DNA of 64,000 bases from Gliomastix tumulicola (lineage: Eukaryota; Ascomycota; Sordariomycetes; Hypocreales; Bionectriaceae), in NCBI GenBank assembly GCA_001599755.1, contig BCHX01000005.1, forward strand, positions 1,831,922-1,895,921, read 5' to 3'. The notes beneath the pieces were generated by a model. That model worked only from the letters and a program-made list of their open reading frames with translations, had not been told where the DNA came from and did no database searches. Shown here piece by piece: positions 33,980 to 44,438 of this stretch. The position numbers and the translations under genes were made by a program. Position 1 is the first letter of the stretch, and each line of letters opens with the position of its first letter.

Positions 33980-36900
33980 TTAACACCTCCCCCTCTTCGC
34001 CGCACGACCAGATTCCTCCAGCAAAAGCGAGTGCTTCCCCGTGAACCGCGGCACCGACTCCTTCGCCCTCCGTATCACCAGAGGCAGCTGCATATCCCCC
34101 GCTCCCGCGCTGGCCCTGCCGACCGAATACGTATCCTGAGGTCTCTGGTTCAGAACAAGGTGAAAGTCGCTGCTGCTGCTCCTGCTGTTGCTGCTGCCGT
34201 CATCCAGCGCCGAGACGAGCGAAGCGTGGCTGCTCTCCAGGTTTGCCGACGCGGGCAGCCTGCTGATCTGCTGCACCGTGCGCGTCCCGTCCTCCGACAG
34301 CCTCTCGAGCAGGACTTCCCCGGTCTCGCTGTACTGGCGGACCGTGGACAGGTATCGCCCGCCGCCGCCGCCGCCGCGCCGGTTGACGAAGCGTATCTGG
34401 CCTGATGCCAGAGTCGCGGGAGCGTGGTCGATGCTGGTGCGGCATAAACTGGTCTCCTCGTAGCTGCTGGGTGACCGGTCGTACGCTGGGAATAGTTTCG
34501 CTGCTGCAGGTGGATGATCCTTGAGGCGCGCGAGGTATTCTTTGATATTGACGACGATGAAGCCGTGGTCAGTGGCCTCGCCATGGACATAGTTGCCGCA
34601 GTCGGAGAAGGCAAGCCCTTCAAGAGGTCTGTCTGCAATTGTGACTAGGCCTGACGCTGCACAGTTTTGCCCGTCATCGTCAGCTTAGCCACCTAGGCAA
34701 GGAAATCGGCCGAGAGAGGATGGGCTACTACTCACGGGTGTCTTCAAACAGCCACAGCGCCGTCACGGCCAGCTGCGATACGGCCACCACGGGCTTCGAC
34801 GGGTGGAACACGACGCTATGGGCAATCATCACCTGCCGCGCGACGCCAGTGAAGTGCGGCCCGTCCCAGGCGTCGCCCGTGTCCTGGTGGATGGTCAGCT
34901 CCTTCATGGAGAAGAGGTGCTGCCGCGGGCCCTTCCAGCGCTCCAGGACGAGGTACCGCGAGGAGGGCGAGAAGGCCAGGCCGTAGCGGTCGAAGATGCA
35001 GGGGCACTCCAGCTCTTCCAGCGACTCCCCGGCCTCGGCGTGTCCGCTGCAGATGTTCCTGTCAAAGGGACAGGCCTCTTCCAGGTCCTGAAACGCGAAT
35101 CTGCCAGGGTCAACGACGCCAGTGCCTTCGGAGGGTAGGGCCCGGATGAGGAACCCCAGGATGGTGATCTGCATGAGATCGGGGGAGAAGGCGACGGGGA
35201 AGGAGAACCGCTCTGGCGTCGTCGTCTGGAAGGCCTTGGCCAGGACTTTGCAGATGTGCTCCGGCGGCATCTGCAGCTCGATCTTGTACAGCTCTTTGCC
35301 CTTGATCGACTTGATGTCGTACGTCACCTGCCAGTCCTGGCTCAGCTCCTCGATCATGGAGTCAATGTTCTCCGAGTGTCCTTGCAGTGATCTTCTCATT
35401 GTCTCTCGGAATAGTCTGGGTCAGTTCGTCAGTAGGCATCCGGAGACATGCGGAACACCTGGACTCACGTTGACGGCCACAGCTTGATCATGCCAACCGT
35501 AGACTGATTCGAGCTCGAATTCGAGGCGATCAAAATCGGTTCTTTGGTGGATAGGAGCTGGTAGGCCGTGTTTGCAATCGACACAACTTCTGCCTGGTCA
35601 GTCTGGGTTAAGAACGGCGACTTCATGAAAGCCGTGATGCTGGGCTCCCAGATCTCGTGGGGCTGAACTTCCAGGACTTTCCTCCACTCCCTGTTGAGGC
35701 GATCAATATCATTACTGAAGGCCTCTGCCGCCTTGCCCAACGCCACGTCTTTCAGGAGGGAAAGTTTCCAGCTTATCGGGCCTAGACTGTCCACGAAGGG
35801 GCCGGAGCCAGAGCTCCAAGCCAGTTCAACCCACGACGTGACGGCATGTCTGTCAAACAGGAAACCCGACAGCGCTGTCACCATTTGCAGCTTGGTCGAA
35901 TTGGCCGGATCAGACGTATCTGGGCTCTCTGGCGACCACGACTCCATCGCCCTCGACACATGGGACGCCCATGAGTGAGTGGCGTAGAGGACGAGAGGGT
36001 ACCTGTCGACTACTTTTTTCAGTCCGAATGGCGGGCTGATGACAGAATGAAGACGCTGCCGAGGCGCGTCGTGGACGAGGTAAGAGAGGCAGTTGGCGGC
36101 CACTTCCGCGTGAGCCAAGCCCCTGTTGACCTTGAACGCGTTTCCCTGTCGCCCTCTCTCCTGTCCAGCTTCCGGCGGTGTCGCGTCGAGGAAGTAGTCG
36201 AGCACCGAGGAGTGTATGAACCGGACCGTGTCGCCGTCGGTAATCTCGACCAGCGAGCCCGTCATCCGCTCGATGGCCCTCTCCAGATTCGGCACCTGCC
36301 GCCTCTTGCTGGTCGCGCTGCCGACCTGCAGGGCGAGCGCGACGCGGACTTCGGAGACGAGCAGAGGCCTCGTCGCGATGCAGAGCCACCTCAGCAGGGT
36401 TTGCAGGTTGCGCCGCGCGGCCCTGCCCGTGTTCCAGACGAGCAGCTTCTCGATGATGCGGGTGTAGAGCAGGTCGAGCTCCGGGAAGAGGGCCATGTCG
36501 TGGATGAGCTCGGTCCTGTCCTCCTGGCTCATCATGTCGGACTCGAGATGCTTGACCAGGAGGCTGGCCCAGAGGAACATGGACTGGGACCTCCCTACGA
36601 TCATCTCCACTGTCTCCTCCACGCTGCCGTCGAGCATCAGCTCGTCATCTGCGACGAGCCGTGTGATCCTCGGGGAGACGTAGACCTCGATGTCTCGGAG
36701 GTTCCCGTCGTCCGGCAGCCGCATGGTGCGGATTCGATCCTTGAAGCGTGCGGCCAGGTTGACGCTTGGCCGACCGAGCATGAGCATCTTGGCTATGGCG
36801 GGAGGGGGAAGAAAGTCGAGAAGCCGGTTCGCATCGTCGCACTCGTCGAGGCCGTCGAGGATCAGCGTCGCACCGCCCAGCTTCTCGGCAAAGAGGTTCA

Positions 36901-38556
36901 GTATCGCCCGCAGATCCTCCGGCGACGCGACCAGCTCGCCGCTGCCGGAGAAGTCCTTGGAGGCCAGGGCCAGGTCGATGAGCTCCGGCCTGTCCTGGCT
37001 CTGGTGCAGCAGCTGGGTGACGAGCGCCCGGAGCGCGGAGCCGTGGGTGTTCTCCGCCGACCGCTGCTTGTCGAAGAAGTAGAAGGCGACCGAGTCCGCC
37101 GACGCCGGGTCCTGGATCTTCCTGTTCTTCGACAGGGTTTGCTCGTGTCTGATGATTTGTCCGCAGAGCACCGACTTCCCAAAGCCAGGCTTTGCTGTGC
37201 GGCGAGATTTGTGGTCAGGACAGTGCAGAACAGGTCGGCACGCTCAGCTTGCACTTAAGTGACTGACCTTGCATGAAGAGAATACGGGGCTCAGCCGAGC
37301 CTTGACTCTCCTGTCCCTCGAGACTGCTCCAAGCCTGGTATGTTGCATCGCCGAGCACCCATCCGCCTGTGCCAGGCACGCACTGCCGCATGGCATGCTC
37401 AAAGGGTGGCGTCCAGAGGGGCGGGTTGATCCATGTCCTGAGGCTGTTGTACCTAGATTCTGGCCATGCTGTCAGTCAAATTTCCCCTGGTAAGTACCCC
37501 GGTAAAGTATAGTTCTTTGTATCACCTTTCAGCTGCGATTGGGCGTTGCAGAAATGATCAAGGCTAGCATTGTTGAGCTGCGTCAAGGTCGTGTACGCCA
37601 TCACCATCGAGGCCGTATCACTCCTTGCCAGCTCGGTCTGGAAGATGCTTCTGTGAGCGGCGAATTTCTTCTGGAAGCTTGCAAATTGCTCGTCAAAGGG
37701 GACCCAGAAGACCTTGATAGTCTGCCGCACGGCTTGCAGACCTTGAACGACGAAGGGTAGTCAGTACTTCAATAGCTGCCCACGCGGAGGAAGCGTGTGC
37801 GCTTACGCTTTTTGCGCCCATCAACGGCAAAGAGGTCTCGGATCTTTGCGAACAGCTCCAGCACATCGGTGTACAGAGAGACGAGTGCATTCATCAGCCG
37901 AGTTGACTCGTGTTTCCCGCCGATGCCAAACAAGAGCGCCCGCGCTCTCGTGGCACCCGCCAGTCCTTCCATGTCGGACAGCTCTTGGGTCACTTTGCTG
38001 AGCATCTCGGTGAGGTTCTCGACAAAGGTGGAATAATTCCGACATAGCTAGAGGCACCCAGATCAGATGGAACACCCTTTCCCCCGTTCCCCTCTCGCGA
38101 AGAGCGCAGGATTGCAGATGGCCTGCTTACCTTGAAGATGAACTGCAGCGTGCCCCAGACGAGCGCGGAGATCTCAGGGTTCGCCTGCACGAATGTGCCG
38201 ATGCAGGCGAAATAGGGCTCCAGGGCCACGGAGAGCCGGCTCACGGCATTGCAGAACCTGTGCACACTCTGCGGCACGCGATGCTGACTCCTCCCGGCGC
38301 CGCCGCCCGTGCTGCTGCTGCTGCTGTTGCTGCTGCTGTTGGTGATGTTTTTGTCGTTGTCCTGGCTGGGGCTTGTGGCGGCCTGCTTCGTGAGCCTGAG
38401 CAGTTCTGCCGAGCTCCTGCAACTGGAGACCTCGGCGTACTCGGCCGGTGTGTGGGAAGCTTTGAAGGCGTCGATGGCTCTCTGGAAAGCCAGGTGGATT
38501 TCTGTCTCGGAGACGTCAGGCGGCAGTAGCCCGACATCGTCTGAATGCTTGTCCAT
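33980..38556 (-). CDS. NACHT-domain NLR-like protein
   Basis: Model complement(join(33980..34644,34736..35415,35469..37194,37268..37468,37526..37741,37807..38047,38131..38556)), about 1384 aa. The exon C/D join is the least certain: an alternative is a donor at 37491 paired with the acceptor before 37452. NLR/STAND proteins act as NTP-switched receptors, in fungi often for non-self recognition. Residues 1-330 form a helical N-terminal domain (YFACIGTFVQANPEISALVW style, similar to DUF7708-type domains of fungal NACHT proteins) with a low-complexity Ser/Asn insert near 75-90. The NACHT core has a P-loop KPGFGKS (about 363-369) and Walker B LILDGLDECDD. The C-terminal 500 residues contain degenerate WD-like strands (AFSPDLMQI, LAFSPSSRYL, VVFHPSKPVVAV, LAFSDCGNYV), possibly an irregular propeller. 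It ends in a basic, Ser-rich tail. Confidence 0.85.
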
Positions 38557-38661
38557 GATCCCACGTGTCGGAGACCGCGGCCACGGTGGGCTTGATCACT
38601 TCATCCCGGCAGGAAGGGGGGAGGAGGGGCCTTGTCCTTCTATACCTCCTCACTTTAGGTG

Positions 38662-38663
<2 letters not shown>

Positions 38664-38698
<35 letters not shown>
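38664..38698 (+). repeat. (GA)n microsatellite
   Basis: About 17 uninterrupted GA units followed by a short impure GA-rich extension to about 38711. It lies roughly 110 bp upstream of the NACHT gene start (minus strand), where on the coding strand it reads as a CT-rich promoter tract. Confidence 0.9.
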
Positions 38699-38702
<4 letters not shown>

Positions 38703-39587
38703 GGAGAGAGACAAGTTATGAATGAAGTAACCCCCGCGGCTAATGCCCCCCCCCCTTCTAATCGCATTGAAAATGCCCGATGACTGGCCCATGTTGCAGG
38801 TGGTTTTCGGCCGCCTTTTCGGGTCGCCTGAAGAATGACTGTAGTTTGGGGGCCGTGTTGCGACTCAGCCACACCTCTTTTTCCCGGGGGGGTCCTCAGG
38901 TCCTGCTCTTTTGGTACATTTATGCGACGAGAGTCAAGTGTGGCGCAAGCCCCTGCCCTCTGGTCTGCATTGCAGCCGGCCAGCCCCAGCCCGCGCGGCG
39001 GCCTCTTTATGGCGGTTGCATTGCTCTAGTTGCCGCCAATGAGACGTCTGTACACCCAATTGAGTGGTCGTACGGAGTGCGTCTCAAGAATTTCTTTCCT
39101 CACGTGCCTACTTACTTATCCACCCCCATTTCAGACAGGATTCTCAATGAGGGTGCACTATTTCATCAATCCCACCCTGGACCAAACACGCGCGCCCGCT
39201 CAGGCAACAGTCATCGATACTGAAGGTACATACATATTGAGGAATGAAGAAAAATCCGCCCAGAGCCTCGTATGATCTCATTGGATTCAATAAAGTCAAC
39301 ACGGTTGGGGTTGAGTGCGCTTTATCACGCATCTCGGCTTTTTTTCAGCCCCGTGGGGATGCCAGCATTCCTTGTAAGGAATGTTCAGTGTCAGACCCCC
39401 CCATAGAAAAGGTTCTTCGCACTGAAGCCTGTTTCACGCCTCCTCGACTTTCTCGTCGGCCTATTCAGTTAAGCCTCGTTTAAGCTCAGGCGTGGTCTCT
39501 ATTTCTGATAAGCTTCCCCCCATCGAAAACTTGTTCCAGAAGCTATTTGCAGATGAACCTAAAGCCGGATTCCGCACACTACCTACT

Positions 39588-39595
39588 TATATAAA
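39588..39595 (+). promoter_or_regulatory. TATA-like element of the secreted Dabb gene
   Basis: The sequence TATATAAA lies about 120 bp before the ATG at 39710. It is followed by a C/A-rich leader with CAACAACAACAA immediately before the start, typical of well-translated fungal messages. No transcript data are available to me. Confidence 0.5.
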
Positions 39596-39709
39596 GGCAT
39601 GATGTGCGAAGCACCATGTTCCCTACCGATGACAGACATTGGGTGCTCCTCAAGCTTCATATTTCACTACATCATACACGTCTAAACAACAACAACAACA
39701 ACAACAGTC

Positions 39710-40169
39710 ATGCGCTTCTTCTCACTGGCGGCACTGGCGGCCGTTGCGTCTGCAGCGGCTGCTGCTCGGCCATCGACTCTCGTCCACACCGTCCTCTTCG
39801 AGTTCAAGCCCGATGCCGACCCAGCGGCTGTCAGGGCTGCTACGGCCCGCTTCCTCGCGCTGAAGCAGAAGTGCGTCCGTCCCGGGACCGACGTGCGCTA
39901 CATGCTGTCTATGAAGGGGGGCTCAGACAACTCTCCCGAGGGACTGCAGGTACAGCTTCACCGACTCAAGGAACCTATGGCAACTGTTTGCGCTAACCAT
40001 CCATGGCTTATAGGAGGGTCTCAACCACGGCTTCGTGTCCGAGTTTTGCTCGGAGGAGGATCGGGACTACTATGTCTTTGAGGATCCCCATCACCAGGCC
40101 TTCAAGGCGAGCATCAAGGACCTGGTCATCAAGACTGTCGTCGTCGACTTCCTCGACGGCGTCTACTGA
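39710..40169 (+). CDS. secreted Dabb-domain protein
   Basis: Model join(39710..39949,40014..40169), 131 aa. The intron is GTACAG..CTTATAG and joins SPEGLQ to EGLNHGFVSEF. The first 19 residues are a clear signal peptide (MRFFSLAALAAVASAAAAA). The rest matches the Dabb barrel: LVHTVLFEFKPDAD strand, helix VRAATARFLALKQKC, EGLNHGFVSEF, then the conserved RDYYVFEDPHHQAF and terminal VVVDFLDG. This is the second Dabb protein in the window and differs from the one at 28204 in lacking the Arg-rich leader and in being exported. Its role outside the cell is unknown. Confidence 0.87.
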
Positions 40170-40353
40170 GAATGTTTGTTCACAGAACAGCAAGAACATC
40201 TTGGGTGTCTAGCAGATAGAAGAATAAGTAGGCATGAATCATACTGCACATGGATGATGCTCTGATCTATCGTCTCTGCTATGATGATGGCCCGGTTGTT
40301 GTGAGGGGGCATCAACGTGCGGTTCATGTCTCCCAAGGACCACCTCCTCCCAT

Positions 40354-41068
40354 TCAAAACACCCGCCTGACCTTGTCGTATCTCGATGGATCGCTCCCCC
40401 ACCGGTCCTCCCACAGATCTGCCGTTAGGTACCTCCACCCGATCGGCGCCCGGGCCATCGCCCATTGGCTCTTGGCCTCGGCCAGCGTCACCGGCTCGAC
40501 TAGCTCGTAGAGCTCCAGGAGCGGGTACCCGTACTTGGACTGCTTCAGGCCGGCGTTGAAGTCGTCGTTGCCGATGCCGAAGGGCTCCGTTGGCACCGAG
40601 CCGGGCGTGTGGCGGACAGATTCCGGGATCACGGCGATGTGTCTAGATGAGAGACATCGATGGGATGAGTTTTTATGACAACCGAGAAAGGGGGGGGGAG
40701 CAGATGCCTGCCACGTACGTGATGGAGGAGCGGCCCGTGCCGCCTTCGCTTGTCTCGTACAGCCAGAGCCGCGTCACGTTGTCTGCCAACCGGTACTTGC
40801 GGAACTCGTGATTCTTCTCCCGGCGAATGATGTTGGCCAGGTGAATAGGCTTGATGGCGATGAGCACGTCCGTCCGGATCTTCTCTGGCGGAGGAGCAGG
40901 GATCTTGCGTAGGGGGGCGGGCCGGCGCTCCGACTTGCATACGCGGTGCGCAGGGTGGGATGTCGGGGCGACGGGGGCATTTGTTGGTGAAGAGCGTTCT
41001 TTTGTGCGGGCGGCCGACTTGACCGCCGTTTGCTTTGAGGCAGCTGGAGGACGTGAGGGCGCCATCAT
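40354..41068 (-). CDS. PUA-like (ASCH/EVE-type) domain protein
   Basis: Model complement(join(40354..40642,40719..41068)), 212 aa. The intron is GTACGT..CATCTAG and joins GRSSIT to HIAVIPES. The N-terminal 60 residues are Ala/Pro/Ser/Lys-rich and probably disordered. The domain shows an ASCH-like start (LIAIKPIHLANIIRREKNHE, then FRKYRL), the strand VTRLWLYET, and later LYELVEPVTLAEA and PIGWRYLT. ASCH/EVE folds usually bind RNA or modified nucleotides. The family assignment is by pattern only and could be wrong at the subfamily level. The start could be either of two adjacent ATGs (41068 or 41065). Confidence 0.72.
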
Positions 41069-41464
41069 GGAATTGGCAAATTGCGTTTTATCCCCTCGTC
41101 GTGCCGTCTCTGTCAGGCATTTGTCTGCAGTTGCAGTTGCAGGTGCGATGAGATTTAACGTTGCCTCGTGGTGTATTTAATTTCGTCCACTATTTTAGAG
41201 TCTCCGAGGTGGTTAAATATAGGGGCTTGGGAACTACCATGAGCGCCTGAACATCGCCTGAAGATGGCCCCACCCCCGCACTGTGAGTCACTGTAAGCTG
41301 GTGCTTCAAGCCTGAGGAACAACGAACATCGCGGCAGGGCCTGCCAAATGAAAGGTAGCAGGACGCTGCAGTTTTGGTCCCTAGGTACTACCTACCTAGT
41401 ACTCTGCCACCTCGGACACCTTTTCGCTTTTTCGCACCGTCCGCCCCCCAACCTTGAGTGACGA
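41069..41464. other. gene-free spacer
   Basis: Promoter side of the PUA-like gene. A CCTAGGTACTACCTACCTAG motif lies near 41380-41400. No gene is seen. Confidence 0.4.
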
Positions 41465-41733
41465 TTCAAGGGTCCTGCTCAACCCCCTCGAGCGTAAGCC
41501 TCTTGTCGGGGTCGACGACGAGTAACTCATACGCAACCGCACCGAGAGACGAGGCGTGTGCGCGGTCTAGCCAAAGTCCAAGATCTTGATCTCGCCGTGC
41601 ATGCCCGCCAAGATAAGTATCCTCCGGCTTGAATGTCCCTGTGGATGAGCCGAAGCTTTGCAGCGCAGCTCCCCCGCCCCTTCCAAAAGCATGCCTTAGC
41701 CCATGGCAGCGAATTTAGAAGACGGGTGACCAT
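41465..41733 (-). pseudogene. protein kinase remnant
   Basis: Three kinase signatures occur in order but in different frames. The catalytic loop LIHRDI lies at about 41629-41648. Then comes ILILAGMHGEIKILDFG (about 41567-41617), carrying the DFG magnesium motif and directly followed by TAG. Last is SLGAVAYELLVVDPDKRLTL (about 41480-41550), which fuses the subdomain IX piece SLGAVAYEL to the subdomain XI piece VDPDKRLT with the intervening region missing. This is what remains of a CAMK-like Ser/Thr kinase after frameshifts and deletion. Nothing upstream for about 500 bp supplies the N-lobe. Confidence 0.68.
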
Positions 41734-41734
41734 A

Positions 41735-42280
41735 CTAGGCTAAGAACCGGCTGCAATGTTCTAGCCCTTTCCTCACGACTATTTTCTGATGCAGTTGGGT
41801 GGTCTCGCTCAGTCTCGCTCTTTCACACTCAGCAGCAGCTCGTCGCTTGGATTTGGCAAGCTCCCGTCCTCGATCGGGCGTGGGTTCTTCGCCGACAACT
41901 TCCGTCTCGAAATGACCAGCCAGAGGTAAAGCGTGGTAAATGAAACAGAATGGAATAATCACCCCTGGAATCAAAACGACCAAGGACCATAATCTTCCAG
42001 TACCAAGCGCAGCCAGCAAGCCCAAGACCTGAAGCAGCCAGATGAAGGCGAGGACATGGGAGCTTCTCTGGAGCTGCTTATTCCCCCCATACCGGGGTCC
42101 GTTTTGGCGAATGTTTGGAGAGGCTCGGGTAGACGGAGGAAGTCTTGGATACGACGGCCGTTGCGAAATGATGGACTCTTTCCTTCGCATGACGAGCCAG
42201 TCGAAGAAGAGGATGGCGCCGGTGAGGAGACATCTGAACAGCACCTGCGCGCAGCATTCGGTTATGCAGTCGTTGGACAT
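41735..42280 (-). CDS. hypothetical small membrane protein (doubtful)
   Basis: An uninterrupted 181-codon frame starting with ATG. It contains two hydrophobic stretches (LLTGAILFFDWLV and, after about 55 residues, AFIWLLQVLGLLAALG with SLVVLIPGVIIPFCFIY), then a charged tail. The translation looks more protein-like than random shadows, but I recognise no family. It ends beside the kinase remnant on the same strand, so it could itself be part of a decayed locus. Confidence 0.35.
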   Translation of the reverse strand: MSNDCITECCAQVLFRCLLTGAILFFDWLVMRRKESIISQRPSYPRLPPSTRASPNIRQNGPRYGGNKQLQRSSHVLAFIWLLQVLGLLAALGTGRLWSLVVLIPGVIIPFCFIYHALPLAGHFETEVVGEEPTPDRGRELAKSKRRAAAECERARLSETTQLHQKIVVRKGLEHCSRFLA

Positions 42281-42572
42281 GACTTTCTCTTTGGGTATGC
42301 TTGTGTGAGGTGGAAATCAGGCGATGGTAGGATGCTATGTAGGGACCAAAAGCTGAGGATTTACATATGTGGCTGGTATATCACGGCGGTGTCGGTCATT
42401 GTACACGTTACAGGCGATGAAATTTCTCCCAACCACCGAATATCAGCCCCAAAAGAAACCGCCCCTATGAGAACCTTATCTTCGACTTATAGTTAATAGG
42501 TCCGAGGCCATCAAATGAGGAGAATCCCCGCCGCCTCGAGCAAGAGAGGCAGATCTGCGTACGCTTCGACAC

Positions 42573-43514
42573 CTACGGTAGATCGCAATCATAGAGGTCA
42601 TTCCACCACATGATCTCCTGGAGCCTCTCTTCACTCAGCTTCACCCTCGCGAAATGCTCTCTCTGCGGCGTCCTGACCCTCCGATGAATCTCCCCAGCCG
42701 TCTTCCAGCCGAGATACCCGGCCATCTCCCAGTCGATAACCCCAGTGATCTTATCATTATCCACGATGATATTAGACTCGGTCAGGTCATTGTGCATGAA
42801 GCTCAAGTCCTGATCAAGGCTGGCGGAGAATATGAGCTCGCCCTCGGTCTGGTGAATGCGCCCGTTGGTTAGGATGTTTGGATCCTGAACAACGTGGCCA
42901 CGCTCTCCCAGGCGGTAGCCTGGAGGTGTGATCGTGTGAAGGCGTCGGAGTATATCTCGTGCTTGGGCCTTGAAAGATTCCCTCTGGGACAGGGATAGAT
43001 ATGGCCAAGCAACGTTGAGACACACGCCCGGGAGTCGCTCTTGGACTAATACCTGACGGCCGTTGATCTGTAGGCCAAATTAGCATCACAATGAGTACTA
43101 GTATTTAGGCAGTTTAGGATAGAAATTGAGCACCTTGCCGGAAAAGTGAATATTTGGTACTCTGATATCGCCTTTCAGAACGCCTTTGGCAAGATTGATA
43201 GCTTGGACCTCGTTGGCGTCGGCATATGAATAATCCATCTCTGCTTCTTCGTGCAGATGGCTCGACTTCACGATGACGCTCCCCAAAGCAAAGACGTCGC
43301 GGCCCCCTTCGTCAGCCGGATAGATCTGGTTGGATTCGGCGCAAAGAGCGACCACGGAGGCCCAATAGTTCAGGGAGTCCGGGCTGCTAGCGTCTGCATG
43401 CTGGTGATCAACTTGGAAGTCATCTGGCCTGGGGCAGTATCTCCCGTACCCAGGGACGTCTGCATACTTGTCGTTGGCCGGAATGCCAGCTGGATCAGAC
43501 GTGTAAGGGTTCAT
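42573..43514 (-). CDS. APH-family phosphotransferase
   Basis: Model complement(join(42573..43067,43134..43514)), 291 aa. The intron is GTGCTC..GGCCTACAG and joins NIHFSGK to INGRQVLVQE. The family has a protein-kinase-like fold (aminoglycoside phosphotransferase / choline kinase related). The N-lobe strand FALGSVIVKSS contains the likely ATP-binding Lys. The catalytic loop is FMHNDLTESNIIVD (HxDxxxxN), and the metal-binding motif is GVIDWEMAGY. In moulds such genes are numerous and mostly of unknown substrate; antibiotic resistance should not be inferred. The start ATG at 43514 is the first in frame. Length is slightly short for the family but no core motif is missing. Confidence 0.85.
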
Positions 43515-44294
43515 GACGAGGCCGCTGCGCTGTTGGGAAGGCAAAGGGGGAAAATGGGAGCATGAGATTGGCGTCACGCGAGGGAGGAAGTCTGGAAAGT
43601 TGAAGTTCTAATAGGAGCGGAGTTGATTTCACGTCCTCGACATGCATCGCTGCGCCCCCCCTCGGTTAGGCGCCCTGTCTGTCGTGTGGGGTAAGGGATC
43701 GTAGTTCGTTTTATGACCCCTAACTTAGTAGCGCAGGGAGCCTCGCGTAAGGCAAAACACACAACCAACAGCCAAGATGAAAATATCTCCACCATCATAC
43801 GATAACTAATAAGTCATGGAATTTCTGTTGGTGAGCTTTAACTCCATGGGTCGCCGAAACAGGAACCAACACACACAGCCTCTCATATCACCAACGGGCT
43901 CCTTCACTCTACCGATGGGCGTTCTTTTCCTACGCAAATGTGAACTTCATAGGACCAGACAACAGCCTCCTCGACATGTGCCTGGTTGGTTCTGTGTCCA
44001 CGCCTGGCCGCGTTTGTAGTGGCCGACAAGGTCATAAGCCACGGCGATGATGACTCGAAGAAGGCAGAGTGTTGGTTCAAGATGCTTTCAAATGGTCTCG
44101 TGGGTGAAGATGTGATGGTTCGCGTCTCCTCGAGAGGCTTCTGCAGATGGCCATATAAAGGGTTGTGCTTCCACCTGTCTTTTCGTTCCTTCCTCATCAC
44201 CAATATCTCATTAGCATTCTCAACAGCATTCCAATTCTTTCTTACCTTCGACGTTTCTACACCTTCAAACCACCAACAAGCCCTCAACTTCAAC
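43515..44294. other. divergent spacer with a strong-looking plus-strand promoter
   Basis: No gene body is seen. The right end has promoter architecture on the plus strand: a TATA box at 44154 and about 130 bp of C/T- and CAA-rich leader up to the ATG at 44295. Confidence 0.45.
44154..44159 (+). promoter_or_regulatory. TATA box of the small gene at 44295
   Basis: TATAAA lies within GGCCATATAAAGGG, followed by a C/T-rich initiator region (CTTCCACCTGTCTTTTCGTTCC) split over 44168-44190 and a CAACTTCAAC context at the ATG. This layout is typical of highly expressed filamentous-fungal genes. Confidence 0.5.
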
Positions 44295-44438
44295 ATGGCC
44301 AAGCGATGCTCCGTCCGCGAGCAGTGGATCAAGACCACCGGTGGAACTCACCACTGCCCTGGCCACTACATCGAACCGGTCCCTATTTGTGATCAAGATG
44401 AGATCATCCCGATGCTCGTTTCTTCTTTCTCTCCTTAG
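44295..44438 (+). CDS. possible 47-aa protein behind a strong-looking promoter
   Basis: A 47-codon frame beginning MAKRCSVREQWIK, with a good fungal start context (CAACATGGCC) and a complete promoter and leader upstream. The peptide has three Cys (CSVREQ, HHCPGH, PICDQ) and no signal peptide. I know no family. The stop lies in a pyrimidine-rich TTTCTCTCCTTAG that also looks like a 3' splice site, so this frame could end inside an intron of a longer gene; I could not find a matching donor and downstream exon. Confidence 0.4.
   Translation: MAKRCSVREQWIKTTGGTHHCPGHYIEPVPICDQDEIIPMLVSSFSP

Larger units (their letters stand above)
38557..39709. other. spacer between NACHT gene and secreted Dabb gene
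   Basis: No gene is seen. It carries a (GA)n microsatellite at 38664-38698. The last 110 bp form a recognisable promoter and leader for the plus-strand gene, with TATATAAAGG near 39587-39596 and a CAA-repeat leader (39687-39706). Confidence 0.45.

Noticed and set aside
35975..37258. 427-codon plus-strand open frame opposite the NACHT gene
   Set aside because: It is the antisense of a GC-rich exon whose minus-strand translation has clear NACHT motifs; the plus-strand translation has none.
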